This document shows, one piece after another, positions 34,730 to 44,030 of a stretch of 64,000 bases of DNA. Under the pieces are notes generated by a model, which was given only the letters and a program-made list of their open reading frames with translations, did no database searches and was not told where the DNA came from. The DNA lies in assembly GCA_002292375.1 (NCBI GenBank), contig DBBV01000018.1:241072-305071 (forward strand), given 5' to 3'. The stretch is from Methylococcaceae bacterium UBA975. GTDB taxonomy: Bacteria; Pseudomonadota; Gammaproteobacteria; Methylococcales; Cycloclasticaceae. Both the position numbers and the translations under genes were made by a program. Each line of letters begins with the position of its first letter. Position 1 is the first letter of the stretch.

Positions 34730-35638
34730 CTAGACTGGGTCCCAAGAAAACACATCAGCAGACCGATCTAGTGGGTAAAAACTGCTTTTTAGTGCCGGTA
34801 TAGCATGTTCAGAAATCGTTTCTGGTGACCAGCCTTCTGAGCGATGTGATGAACGTAAGGGTCTAGATTGACTCATCAAAAAGATTTCATTATTACGTAC
34901 AGCAAAAATTTGACCGGTCACATCTTTAGCCGCATCACTGGCCAAATAGACAGCCATGGGTGCGATTTTTTCCGGCGTCATTTCTTTTAATTTATTAACA
35001 CGTGCTTGTTGCTCTGGTGTATTCACTGGAATTGCACCAATCATGCGGCTCCACGCAAACGGTGAAATACAGTTTGAGCGTACGTTATAACGTTCCATAT
35101 CCAGCGCAATACTTTTAGACAAGGCCGCAATCCCCGCTTTAGCTGCGGCATAGTTTGCTTGGCCATAATTGCCAATTAAACCAGACGTTGAGGTCATAAA
35201 AACAAAGCTGCCGCTTTCTTGTTGACGGAAGTGCCTACCTGCAACATGGGCGGTATTAAAACTACCATTTAAATGCACATTGATAACGGCATTCCAGTCA
35301 TCAGGGGTCATTTTATGGAAGATCTTATCGCGTAAGATGCCGGCGTTGTTAACCACCGTATCAATGCGGCCAAAATTATCAATCGCCGCTTGCACCATAG
35401 ACTCAGCGCCGTCAATACTGGCCACGTTATCGCCATTAATAACTGCTTCGCCACCAGCGGCACGAATGGTTGCAACCACTTCTTCTGCTGGGCTTTCACC
35501 GGTTTCTTCTCCGCCAACGCCAGCACCCAGATCATTAACAACCACTTTAGCCCCTTGTTGCGCCATCATAATCGCCATGGCCCGACCAATACCCCGGCCT
35601 GCGCCAGTAATTAAAACCACTTTATCTTGCATCATCAT
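34730..35638 (-). CDS. SDR-family 3-hydroxyacyl-CoA dehydrogenase-like protein
   Basis: This 302-residue short-chain dehydrogenase has TGAGRGIGRA at the cofactor site, NNAG, and the catalytic Ser and YAAAK in the TSTSGLIGNYGQ region. The NDLGAGVGGEETG insertion is typical of peroxisomal multifunctional enzyme 2-type SDRs, which oxidise (3R)-hydroxyacyl-CoA. A C-terminal extension of about 50 residues is present. Similar SDRs act in steroid side-chain oxidation. Confidence 0.85.
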   Translation of the reverse strand: MMMQDKVVLITGAGRGIGRAMAIMMAQQGAKVVVNDLGAGVGGEETGESPAEEVVATIRAAGGEAVINGDNVASIDGAESMVQAAIDNFGRIDTVVNNAGILRDKIFHKMTPDDWNAVINVHLNGSFNTAHVAGRHFRQQESGSFVFMTSTSGLIGNYGQANYAAAKAGIAALSKSIALDMERYNVRSNCISPFAWSRMIGAIPVNTPEQQARVNKLKEMTPEKIAPMAVYLASDAAKDVTGQIFAVRNNEIFLMSQSRPLRSSHRSEGWSPETISEHAIPALKSSFYPLDRSADVFSWDPV

Positions 35639-35677
35639 TGTTTGTTCTCCTGTATAAAATTAATTGTTTTTAATGTT

Positions 35678-36478
35678 TTAACGCCCTTTGTAATCACCGG
35701 GACGTTTGTCAAAAATAGCGTTCATTGCTTCGCGGTGATCATCTGTACGGTGTGACACGGCTTGCATTACTGCTGCCATTTGCAGGTGGGTATCGAGATC
35801 TGTTCGTTGCCCTTCACGAATCAATTGTTTAGCCATACGTACTGATACCGGTGGGTTTACAGCAATTCGTTTAGCCAATGCGATGGCTTCATCCATCAGT
35901 TGATCGTCAGGCACCACTTTAGATACAAGGCCAAATTGAAGTGCCTCTTGTGCGCTAATCGGGTCGCCAGTGAACGCCATTTCAGAAGCTTTGGCCAAGC
36001 CAACAGCACGCGGTAATAACCAAGAACCGCCATCGCCAGGAATAATCCCCAATTTGACAAAGCTTTCGGCAAAACGTGCGCTTTCAGCCGCTATGCGGAT
36101 ATCACACATACAAGTTAAATCACAACCCGCGCCAATCGCTGGGCCATTAACCGCAGCAATAATAGGCACATCAAGTCGCTGGAAAGCCAATGGAATGCGT
36201 TGGATCCCTTCGCGGTACCAAGTCGCTAATTCGTGAGGTGTTTTATCCGATTCGGTCATTTCTTCACGAATTTTTTTAACATTACCGCCCGATGAAAAAG
36301 CCGGTCCGTTACCGGTTAAAATAACCACCCGAATTGCAGGGTCTTTTTGCGCTTGTTCCGCTAATAACACAAGGTCATTGATCATTTGACCGTCAGAAAT
36401 TGCATTACGTGTATCTACACGGTTCATCCGCCAAATGGCGATACCTTCGCTTACTTCACTTGTTACATCAGTCGTCAA
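35678..36478 (-). CDS. Enoyl-CoA hydratase/isomerase (crotonase family)
   Basis: This 266-residue crotonase contains AFSSGGNVKK and AIGAGCDLTCMCDI, followed by FAESFVKLGIIPGDGGSW. The last segment has an aspartate and no hydratase-type second glutamate, a pattern seen in isomerase-like members. It lies between an SDR and a dehydrogenase gene with short spacers and belongs to the minus-strand operon. Confidence 0.85.
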   Translation of the reverse strand: MTTDVTSEVSEGIAIWRMNRVDTRNAISDGQMINDLVLLAEQAQKDPAIRVVILTGNGPAFSSGGNVKKIREEMTESDKTPHELATWYREGIQRIPLAFQRLDVPIIAAVNGPAIGAGCDLTCMCDIRIAAESARFAESFVKLGIIPGDGGSWLLPRAVGLAKASEMAFTGDPISAQEALQFGLVSKVVPDDQLMDEAIALAKRIAVNPPVSVRMAKQLIREGQRTDLDTHLQMAAVMQAVSHRTDDHREAMNAIFDKRPGDYKGR

Positions 36479-36494
36479 TAGCCTATCCTCTTAA

Positions 36495-37529
36495 TTACGT
36501 TGTTTGAGTTGTTAACCAGCTCCATAGATCATCATTTCCTAACTGTAAGCAATGACGACCTAATTTAGCCGACCAGTGTGCTTCATTGCCGTATTCATCA
36601 CGCCAAGACCATAATCGCCGGGTGCTTAATTGTAAGGGGTATTCTTGGGTGAAACCGATTGCTGCATGTACTGCATGGGCTGTTTTAGCCGCATATCCGG
36701 CCGCTTCACTGCAAGTTATTTTCGCGCAAGCAATAAGCTCCCATTCTTGCTCGCCACCAAGATGTGCAATAGCAGCATCAACGGCACAGATTGACGCACT
36801 GGTCATTTCAGCCTGCACCGCCAATTGTTGCTGTACGGCTTGAAACTTACCAATTTGACGGCCAAATTGTGAACGTTCATTAGCGTAGTCAACCGTACGT
36901 TGTAATACCTTATGTAGCGCGCCTGAAATTTGTGCAGCACGACTTAATGCTAACCAGCTATTGATCTGCTCAATTGTCACACCATTAAGTTGATTACTGA
37001 CTTCGAGTTGTTTCGGCTTAATTGTTATCTCATCACGCGCTTCACCGGCCATATTATGGTGAATTGAAATACTCAAATCAGCCTGTTTAATAATCACCGT
37101 GTGCAATTGGTTCGCCCGTTGGAAAACAACTAATACACCAGCAGCATGGCGCGCCCAAGGTACGTTTGATAAAACCAGGTCAGCCGATGATTCAAATGGC
37201 TGAGAAACAATCGCAGGAACCAATAACTCATCTTCAATATCAACCCCTGAACTAGCCGCTAAATAAGTAGCGATTAGTGATTCAGCTATTGGCAAAGGCA
37301 CCGCGTGATAGCCGGCTAAGCGCATTAAAATAAAGCTACCAGCAAGGCCAAGCCCTGCCCCGCCTTGTTCTTCTGTTAACGCCGTCCTTAACCAGCCATC
37401 GCTAACAAAGTCTTGCCATGAGGCTGTAGGAAACTGCCCTGATTCCATGGTTTGATAGGATTTCTCAGTCGCAAAACCTTCGAATAAGCGAGTGGCCGAT
37501 TCTTCAATTAGTTGGCTTAACTCGTTCAT
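36495..37529 (-). CDS. Acyl-CoA dehydrogenase-like subunit lacking the FAD/acyl motif
   Basis: This 344-residue protein has the dehydrogenase N-terminal and C-terminal helical domains (ALTEEQGGAGLG; ANERSQFGRQIGKFQAVQ). It lacks the middle-domain TEP..GSD motif and the C-terminal GEGT glutamate. It is shorter than its neighbours. Its ATG overlaps the stop of the next dehydrogenase gene, so the two are made together. This matches the unequal subunits of heterotetrameric dehydrogenases such as those of steroid catabolism (inference). Confidence 0.8.
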   Translation of the reverse strand: MNELSQLIEESATRLFEGFATEKSYQTMESGQFPTASWQDFVSDGWLRTALTEEQGGAGLGLAGSFILMRLAGYHAVPLPIAESLIATYLAASSGVDIEDELLVPAIVSQPFESSADLVLSNVPWARHAAGVLVVFQRANQLHTVIIKQADLSISIHHNMAGEARDEITIKPKQLEVSNQLNGVTIEQINSWLALSRAAQISGALHKVLQRTVDYANERSQFGRQIGKFQAVQQQLAVQAEMTSASICAVDAAIAHLGGEQEWELIACAKITCSEAAGYAAKTAHAVHAAIGFTQEYPLQLSTRRLWSWRDEYGNEAHWSAKLGRHCLQLGNDDLWSWLTTQTT

Positions 37530-38674
37530 CGTAAACCCAAACCTCGGGCAATAATGCCTCTCAGAATTTCACGTGTGCCGCCTCTTAATGAGAACGACGG
37601 CGCTTTTAAAATGGCGTCCGATAGTAACCGCTCCACGCCATGCTCAGCACTAGGTCGTGGTTCTATTGCTAGAATCAGACGCATCGCTTCGGGTAACTCT
37701 TGTTCAAATGAGGTGCCTAAATCTTTAACAACGGAGGCTTCATTCACTGGAAGCTTGCCTTGCTGCAGCTGGTTGGCGACCGATAAAGACATTTGTCGTA
37801 ACACCATAAGACGAGCGACATATTGACCAATAACCGTCTCGGCTTGTTGCGCTAGCTCTGCTTCGCGTAACACTTGGATAGCCGCTTCTAACAATTGGTA
37901 GCTGCTTAAGAAACGCTCCGGCCCACTACGCTCAAAGGCCAGCTCAGCCATTACTTGGTTCCAACCATCATTCAATTTGCCGACAACGCGATTGTCGGGG
38001 ACAAACACATTATCAAAGAAGATTTCATTAAAATGTTTTTCACCAGCTAAGGTAACAATCGGTCGAATCGTCAGGCCCTCGGCTTTAAGATCAACAATAA
38101 ACTGGCTTAATCCAGCATGCCTATTTTCTGACGCAGGAGCCGTTCGGCACAGGGTGATCATTTGGTGACACGCATGAGCCCAACTGGTCCAAATTTTAGA
38201 GCCATTAACAAGCCAGCCGCCCTCAACACGTTCCGCATGCGTTTTAATAGACGCTAAATCAGAACCGCTATTTGGCTCACTCATACCAATCGCAAAAAAA
38301 CACTCACCGTTAACGATTTTGGGTAAAAAATACTCTCGCTGTTCTTGGGTGCCAAATTTAAGTAGTAACGGGCCACTTTGACGGTCTGCCACCCAGTGCG
38401 CACCAACCGGGGCACCGGCTGCTAATAACTCCTCAATAACCACATAGCGTTCAAGGTAGCTTTTATCGCCACCGCCGTATTCGCTTGGCCAGGTCATGCC
38501 TAACCAACCATGCTTTGCTAAGCTACGACTGAACTCAGGGTCACAGACAGACCAAGAGTCAATCATATTGCCCGGTTTAAATGGCCCATATTGTTGGAGA
38601 AAGTCTCTGACTTGCTCACGTAAGGCTTCTTCTTTTTCAGCCGTCAATACAGGCTCAAAATTTAATTGTTGCAC
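37526..38674 (-). CDS. Acyl-CoA dehydrogenase, partner of the short subunit
   Basis: This 382-residue protein has the middle-domain motif AIGMSEPNSGSDLASIKT and ends with LRGGTREILRG. The glutamate of the usual Y/GEGT motif is replaced by glycine, as in FadE subfamilies that act on bulky substrates. Four-base overlap with the 344-residue gene implies a complex. The product would desaturate a large or branched acyl-CoA (inference). Confidence 0.85.
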   Translation of the reverse strand: MQQLNFEPVLTAEKEEALREQVRDFLQQYGPFKPGNMIDSWSVCDPEFSRSLAKHGWLGMTWPSEYGGGDKSYLERYVVIEELLAAGAPVGAHWVADRQSGPLLLKFGTQEQREYFLPKIVNGECFFAIGMSEPNSGSDLASIKTHAERVEGGWLVNGSKIWTSWAHACHQMITLCRTAPASENRHAGLSQFIVDLKAEGLTIRPIVTLAGEKHFNEIFFDNVFVPDNRVVGKLNDGWNQVMAELAFERSGPERFLSSYQLLEAAIQVLREAELAQQAETVIGQYVARLMVLRQMSLSVANQLQQGKLPVNEASVVKDLGTSFEQELPEAMRLILAIEPRPSAEHGVERLLSDAILKAPSFSLRGGTREILRGIIARGLGLR

Positions 38675-38716
38675 CAGCTTTCCTACTTTTTATGAAACAC
38701 CAAGAGGGTGTAAGAC

Positions 38717-39472
38717 TTAAACCGCTGTATAACCACCATCGACAACCATTTCAGAACCATTCATAAACGATGAATCATCACTGGCTAGATGCAGTACCGC
38801 ATAAGATACTTCTTTAGGTTGTGCCGCGCGATTTAAGATAGTTGTGCCTAAAATAGCTTGACGTGTTTCTTCATCGCCATGTAATAGGTCTTTGGTCATT
38901 GGGGTATCAATAACACCCGGGTGAACGGAGTTGACCCGAATGTTGTAGGGTGCATATTCAACCGCTGTCGCTTTGGTAAACAACCTTACCGCGCCTTTAG
39001 TCGCTTGGTAAGCAGCCGACATGGGCGCACCCACTAAACCATAAATAGACGAGATGTTTATAATTGAACCGGCGCCTGCTTTTTGCATCGCGGGTAACAC
39101 TGCTTGGGTACCAAAAAAAACGCCTTTTACATTAATATCAAAGGTTTTATCCCACTGTTCTTCGGTGGTCTCTTCTAATGAAGTCAGGATTAAAATACCG
39201 GCATTATTAACCAACACATCAATTCGGCCGTGTTTGGCGACAACTTGGTCAACCACTTGTTTCCACTCGGCTTTATTTGTTACATTCAGCGGTAAAAACT
39301 CGGCCTTTCCGCCATTACTAATAATGCTGTCAACCGTTGCTTGACCTTCTACCGCATTCATATCGGTGACGATAATCGTCGCGCCTTCTTCTGCTAATAA
39401 CTCACTGTGTGTGCGACCCATACCCATGGCACCACCGGTAACCAAAACGATCTTTCCGTGTACTCTATCCAT
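38717..39472 (-). CDS. SDR-family oxidoreductase
   Basis: This 251-residue short-chain dehydrogenase has TGGAMGMGRTH at the cofactor site, NNAGIL, and an ISSIYGLVG serine followed by YQATK. It is of the classical size, and residues after the second strand (TDMNA) indicate NAD preference. Ketone/alcohol or 3-hydroxyacyl-CoA oxidation is likely within the operon. Confidence 0.87.
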   Translation of the reverse strand: MDRVHGKIVLVTGGAMGMGRTHSELLAEEGATIIVTDMNAVEGQATVDSIISNGGKAEFLPLNVTNKAEWKQVVDQVVAKHGRIDVLVNNAGILILTSLEETTEEQWDKTFDINVKGVFFGTQAVLPAMQKAGAGSIINISSIYGLVGAPMSAAYQATKGAVRLFTKATAVEYAPYNIRVNSVHPGVIDTPMTKDLLHGDEETRQAILGTTILNRAAQPKEVSYAVLHLASDDSSFMNGSEMVVDGGYTAV

Positions 39473-39517
39473 TGCTATCTCCTGTGTTATTAATTAATAG
39501 TTATTATTGATTTTATC

Positions 39518-40690
39518 TTAGTATGATTTTGGCATACCTAAAACGTGCTGGCCGATAAAGCTCAGTATCATATTGGTGGAGATAGGCGCGATTAAATATA
39601 ACCTGGCCTCGCGCCATTTACGTTCAATATCGTATTCACAAGCAAACGCAAAACCACCGTGTGTTTGCATACACGCTTCACCCGCGTTCCATGCCGCTTC
39701 AGCGCACAGCATTTTAGCCATATTAGCTTCGGCGCCACAAGGTTGCCCGGCTTCGAATAGGGCAGCGGCTTTTCGTGCCATTAACTCGGCCGCTTCAATT
39801 TCTGCGTAAGCGCGCGCTATTGGAAACTGAATACCTTGATTTCTGCCAATTGGGCCGCCGAATATTTTTCGTTCGTTAGCATAGTTTGTTGCGCGTTCGA
39901 TAAAGAAGCGTGCGTCACCAATACTTTCACCTGCAATAATGACACGCTCGGCATTCATCCCGCTCATGACATAACGAAACCCTTTGCCTTCTTCACCGAT
40001 AAGCGCATCAGCAGGGATTTCCATGTTGTCGAAAAACACTTCCGTGGTGTTATGGTTGATCATCGCATCAATCGCACGAATTTCCATGCCGTTACCGACT
40101 ACCTCGCGCATATCCACAAGAAAAATGGACAGCCCATCGGTTGGCTTAGCGACTTCTTCAAGGGGTGTGGTACGTGCTAACAGCAGCATTAAGTCTGATT
40201 GAAAAGCACGGCTAGTCCAAACTTTTTGCCCGTTAATGATGTACTTATCACCTTTTTTAACGGCCTTAGTGCGTAATTTAGTGGTGTCTGAGCCAGAGGT
40301 TGGCTCGGTAACGCCAAACGCCTGCAGCCTTAATTCACCTGAGGCTATTTTAGGCAGGTACTTTTGTTTCTGTTCTTCACTGCCATGACGTAGTACAGCA
40401 CCCATAATGTACATTTGCGCATGACAGGCTGAGGCTGAGCCACCTGAGGCGTGAATGGTTTCCATAATGACTGCTGCTGCACGTAGTGGCAGACCGACCC
40501 CGCCGTATTCTTCTGGAATTAAAGCAGACAAAAAACCAGATTCAGTTAGCGCGTTAACAAATTTTTCTGGGTAAGCGCTCTCCTTATCCAGTTCACGCCA
40601 GTATTCACCGGGGAAATCATCACAAATTTTATTGACCGCATCACGTATATCTTGATAGTCATTACCTAAGGGTATTGATAGTTCGTTCAT
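39518..40690 (-). CDS. Acyl-CoA dehydrogenase with atypical C-terminal motif
   Basis: This 390-residue protein has AFGVTEPTSGSDTTKLRT in the middle domain, so FAD and acyl-CoA binding are expected. At the end it reads IAPISTNMILSF where most members have GEGT, so the catalytic glutamate must come from elsewhere. The dehydrogenase at 54216 has the same variant (IAPVSPQL) and the same LGLPKSY-type ending; they are paralogues in different operons. Confidence 0.87.
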   Translation of the reverse strand: MNELSIPLGNDYQDIRDAVNKICDDFPGEYWRELDKESAYPEKFVNALTESGFLSALIPEEYGGVGLPLRAAAVIMETIHASGGSASACHAQMYIMGAVLRHGSEEQKQKYLPKIASGELRLQAFGVTEPTSGSDTTKLRTKAVKKGDKYIINGQKVWTSRAFQSDLMLLLARTTPLEEVAKPTDGLSIFLVDMREVVGNGMEIRAIDAMINHNTTEVFFDNMEIPADALIGEEGKGFRYVMSGMNAERVIIAGESIGDARFFIERATNYANERKIFGGPIGRNQGIQFPIARAYAEIEAAELMARKAAALFEAGQPCGAEANMAKMLCAEAAWNAGEACMQTHGGFAFACEYDIERKWREARLYLIAPISTNMILSFIGQHVLGMPKSY

Positions 40691-40705
40691 TATTAAATCT
40701 CTTTA

Positions 40706-41851
40706 TTAATTTTTGTAGGTGTCGTTATCAGCGCCCAATGCAGGCGCTACATTTTGTAACGGTGGCCTTTTACCATTGAATGAAATAGGCAGACCGATAA
40801 GCCGCATCGTTTTATCAATAGATTCTTGTACGATACCCAGCGCTTGTGTTTGCGGATCAGACAGTACCTCGTCAACCTTCTGGATAGGTGAGTTTGGAAT
40901 GCCCAAGGCATCTAATTTTTGTTGCCAATGCGCGCGTGGTTGTTGGGTGGTAACAGCCGTTATCAGTTTATTGAGTTCAGTTTTATTTTCAAATCGACTA
41001 GGGTTTGTTTGAAAACGTTCTTCGTTGCTCCAAGCAGGGCTGCCTAACACCCCTTTCAGCTGTTCAAATAATTTATTATTTGGTGCTGCAATCACTAAAT
41101 AGCCATCTGAACACTCATAGGCTTGATAAGGCGATATACCTTGCACACCAGAACCTTGTGGGGTTGGTAGCTCGCCAGTCGAATGGTATCCAGCAGCATG
41201 ATAGGTCATCCAACTTAAGGCCGTTTCATACAAAGCCGTATCAACAATACAGCCGTTACCCGTTTTTTGACGCTCGAATAATGCACCAATAATGCCAATT
41301 GCACACCACATACCGGTCCCCATATCAATGGCTGAGGTACCAATTCTAACAGGTGGTCGGCCTTCTTCGCCATTAAGGCTCATTAAACCACTATACGCTT
41401 GCATTAACGGGTCATACCCCGGCTTATCCTTCATTGGACCTTCTTTACCAAAGGCCCAAATATTGGTGTAAATTAAACGTGGATTTTCTTTGCAAAGTTC
41501 GTTAGCACCAAGACCGAGTGATGCGATTTTTCCTGGACGCATGTTTTGTAACACCACGTCTGCCTTGCTAACCAATTCGTTTCTTAACCAGGCCTTGTCT
41601 TCTGGGTTGCTAAGATCAACCGTGACGGATTTTTTATCCCGATTAAGTGCTTGGAACATGGATGAAGTGCCATTCCAGAACGGAGGCCCCCAGTGGCGAC
41701 AATCATCACCTCGGCCTTCTGGTTCAACTTTAATTACTTCTGCGCCCATAGCGGCGAGAATCCAAGTTCCAAATGGCGCAGCCACACTGGTGCCTATTTC
41801 ATAAACGCGAACACCGCTAAGCGGCCATTCGTTTTGCTGTTGTTCCGACAT
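40706..41851 (-). CDS. Class III CoA transferase (CaiB/BaiF family)
   Basis: This 381-residue protein moves CoA between carboxylic acids, or racemises acyl-CoA, depending on subgroup. The catalytic aspartate is likely D176 in AIDMGTG; NMRPGKIASLGLG and the GYDPLMQAYSGLMS block are typical. It is the first gene of the minus-strand operon that runs to 32184. Confidence 0.88.
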   Translation of the reverse strand: MSEQQQNEWPLSGVRVYEIGTSVAAPFGTWILAAMGAEVIKVEPEGRGDDCRHWGPPFWNGTSSMFQALNRDKKSVTVDLSNPEDKAWLRNELVSKADVVLQNMRPGKIASLGLGANELCKENPRLIYTNIWAFGKEGPMKDKPGYDPLMQAYSGLMSLNGEEGRPPVRIGTSAIDMGTGMWCAIGIIGALFERQKTGNGCIVDTALYETALSWMTYHAAGYHSTGELPTPQGSGVQGISPYQAYECSDGYLVIAAPNNKLFEQLKGVLGSPAWSNEERFQTNPSRFENKTELNKLITAVTTQQPRAHWQQKLDALGIPNSPIQKVDEVLSDPQTQALGIVQESIDKTMRLIGLPISFNGKRPPLQNVAPALGADNDTYKN

Positions 41852-41957
41852 GGTTTCCTTGATTATGTTGTGGTCAAATTTAAAACACCTGTACGCTCAA
41901 TTAACGGCCCACTGTCTATTCTAAAAGCGAGCCAAAGCGACACCTACCTAACAGTTG

Positions 41958-43913
41958 TTATTTTAACTTTTTTTGCTTAATAAAATCAATAGATTCAGGG
42001 TTAACCATAGACGATAAATCGCCAGGCTCAGTCCCCATCAAAAGCGCCTTAACAACCCGCCGCATAATTTTCATCGTACGGGTTTTAGGTAAATCTTCTA
42101 CGAAAACAATATGTTTGGGCCGATAGGATTTACCCATTTCATTAACCACGGCGTTTATTAGTTCTACTGTTAATGCCTGATTGCTGGCTTGCCCGGGCTT
42201 AGGCACACAGACACAAACTACCGCCGAGCCACCAATCTCATCAGGTATGCCGATAACCGCCGCCTCTAAAATTTTACCCGTTGCTAATAACGGCCCTTCT
42301 ATTTCTGCCGGGCCAGTTCGTTTACCTGAAATTTTAAGCGTATCATCCGAACGCCCTAAGACATACCACATACCATGATCATCTTTAACTGCCCAGTCAC
42401 CGTGTACCCATACACCGGGTACGGTGCGCCAATAACTGTCTAAATAACGCTCTGGGTTGTTCCATAATCCACGCGTCAAACCGATAGATGGGTTACGCAG
42501 GGCGAGCTCACCAACCTGGCCATCAGCTATAGATTGACCCGATTCATTAATAATATCAGCACCCATCGCTGGCATTTGGGTATTAAAGCAGCAGGGTTTA
42601 AGCGGTCTAGCCACTGTACAGCCTAAAATTCCGCAGCCTATTTCAGTACCGCCGGTTAAATTCAGGATCGGCACACGCTTATTACAAATTTTATCGAAGA
42701 ACCATAACCAAGCATCGGGGTTCCAGGGCTCTCCTGTCGTTAGAACCGTTTTTAGCGACGAAAAATCATATTGACTCACGCTTTCTTCCGGCTGACTCAT
42801 AAAAATACGCGCAATGGTTGGCGCAAAGCCTAACCAGCTCACCTTATATTCTTCCAGTAAGCGCCAAATACGTCCTGGCTCAGGATAGTTTGGCGCCCCC
42901 TCTCCCATGACTAAGGTAGCACCGGTAAAACTGGTTGCCATAATTTCTAATGGACCAACCACCCAGCCCATATCGCTCATCCAAAGCATGCGATCATCAG
43001 CGGTTAATTCAGACATCACGTGTAGGTCAAACATCGCTTTAATCATAAAGCCGCAATGCGTTTGTACGGTGCCTTTTGGCATACCTGTGGTACCCGAAGT
43101 ATAAATGAGCATCATCGGGTCTTCGGTATTCATAACCGCTGTTTCACTGGTGCTCGGCATGTTTTGCGTTAACGCGTTCCAATCAACGTCACCGTCTTGT
43201 TTGGGTAAATCCAGCCCCATATGGTTAAAACTAACCACGTGTTCTAGGGTTGGAATTTTATCGCGTACTTGGTCAATCGTTGTTTTTAAATTAACCGTAG
43301 TTGACCTTCTTGATGTGCCATCAACGGTGATAACGGCTTTTGCTTGACCATCATTTAAACGTACGATAATAGGATCAGGACCAAAACCTGAAAACAGCGG
43401 AATAACAACGCCTCCCATTTTAATTATTGCTAAAAAGGCCACCGCAACTTCTGGGATCATGGGCATATACAAGCCTATGGCATCGCCTTTTCCTAAGCCT
43501 AATGAGCGAAGCCCTTCGGTTAATTGACATACTTTTTGGTCAAGCTCGGCATAGCTTAACGAGCTCTTTTTACCGGCTTCCGTTTCATGATGAATAAAGG
43601 GTTTATTCCATACCTCGCTGCCTTTATGTTTATCTAAACAATTGAGAAGGAGGTTAGTTTTTCCACCCAGGCACCATTCGGTCCATTCAATACCTTTTGA
43701 TTGATCTAACACCTTGTCATAAGGTTGATAAAACTTGATGTCTAAAAATTTAATGGCCGTATCCCAAAACCACGCCGGATCTTGGTCAGATTTTGCGAGC
43801 AATTCATCGTAATCAGCAACCCCCGCTGCATGAATGAACTTTTGTATTTGTGAGTTAGCGAGTAGTTCTTTAGTAGGTTGCCAGACAATATCTGGGTAAG
43901 GTTTAAATTCCAT
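41958..43913 (-). CDS. AMP-forming CoA ligase, acetoacetyl-CoA synthetase-like, downstream of ketone carboxylase
   Basis: This 651-residue ligase has an acetyl-CoA synthetase-type N-terminal cap (IVWQPTKELL; DPAWFWDTAIKFLDI), the P-loop IYTSGTTGMPKG, LTGGTEIGCG and GRSDDTLKISGKR, and a C-terminal PKTRTMKIMRR. Length and cap resemble acetoacetyl-CoA synthetases. Next to a ketone carboxylase, it probably activates the 3-oxoacid made by that enzyme, like benzoylacetate-CoA ligase in acetophenone metabolism (inference). A strong hairpin separates it from the carboxylase genes. Confidence 0.82.
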   Translation of the reverse strand: MEFKPYPDIVWQPTKELLANSQIQKFIHAAGVADYDELLAKSDQDPAWFWDTAIKFLDIKFYQPYDKVLDQSKGIEWTEWCLGGKTNLLLNCLDKHKGSEVWNKPFIHHETEAGKKSSLSYAELDQKVCQLTEGLRSLGLGKGDAIGLYMPMIPEVAVAFLAIIKMGGVVIPLFSGFGPDPIIVRLNDGQAKAVITVDGTSRRSTTVNLKTTIDQVRDKIPTLEHVVSFNHMGLDLPKQDGDVDWNALTQNMPSTSETAVMNTEDPMMLIYTSGTTGMPKGTVQTHCGFMIKAMFDLHVMSELTADDRMLWMSDMGWVVGPLEIMATSFTGATLVMGEGAPNYPEPGRIWRLLEEYKVSWLGFAPTIARIFMSQPEESVSQYDFSSLKTVLTTGEPWNPDAWLWFFDKICNKRVPILNLTGGTEIGCGILGCTVARPLKPCCFNTQMPAMGADIINESGQSIADGQVGELALRNPSIGLTRGLWNNPERYLDSYWRTVPGVWVHGDWAVKDDHGMWYVLGRSDDTLKISGKRTGPAEIEGPLLATGKILEAAVIGIPDEIGGSAVVCVCVPKPGQASNQALTVELINAVVNEMGKSYRPKHIVFVEDLPKTRTMKIMRRVVKALLMGTEPGDLSSMVNPESIDFIKQKKLK

Positions 43914-43985
43914 TCTATTACTCCGTAGAAAGGGGTAGTTTATGTCAATTTATAATGGCGGGGAAAATGGATTGCATTAAACTTG

Positions 43986-44024
43986 AAAATACCGCTTACC
44001 ACACGGGCTGATAAGCGGTATTTT
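43986..44024. terminator. Strong hairpin between ketone carboxylase genes and the CoA ligase
   Basis: AAAATACCGCTTA (43986-43998) pairs perfectly over 13 bases with TAAGCGGTATTTT (44012-44024), with T-rich ends on both strands. It lies just after the HyuA-type stop, so the ligase gene may be expressed from its own promoter or by read-through. Confidence 0.8.
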
Positions 44025-44030
44025 TTATAG

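Noticed and set aside
36495..37529. Short dehydrogenase as a truncated pseudogene.
   Set aside because: Both helical domains are intact, the frame is open and it is translationally coupled to a full-length partner.
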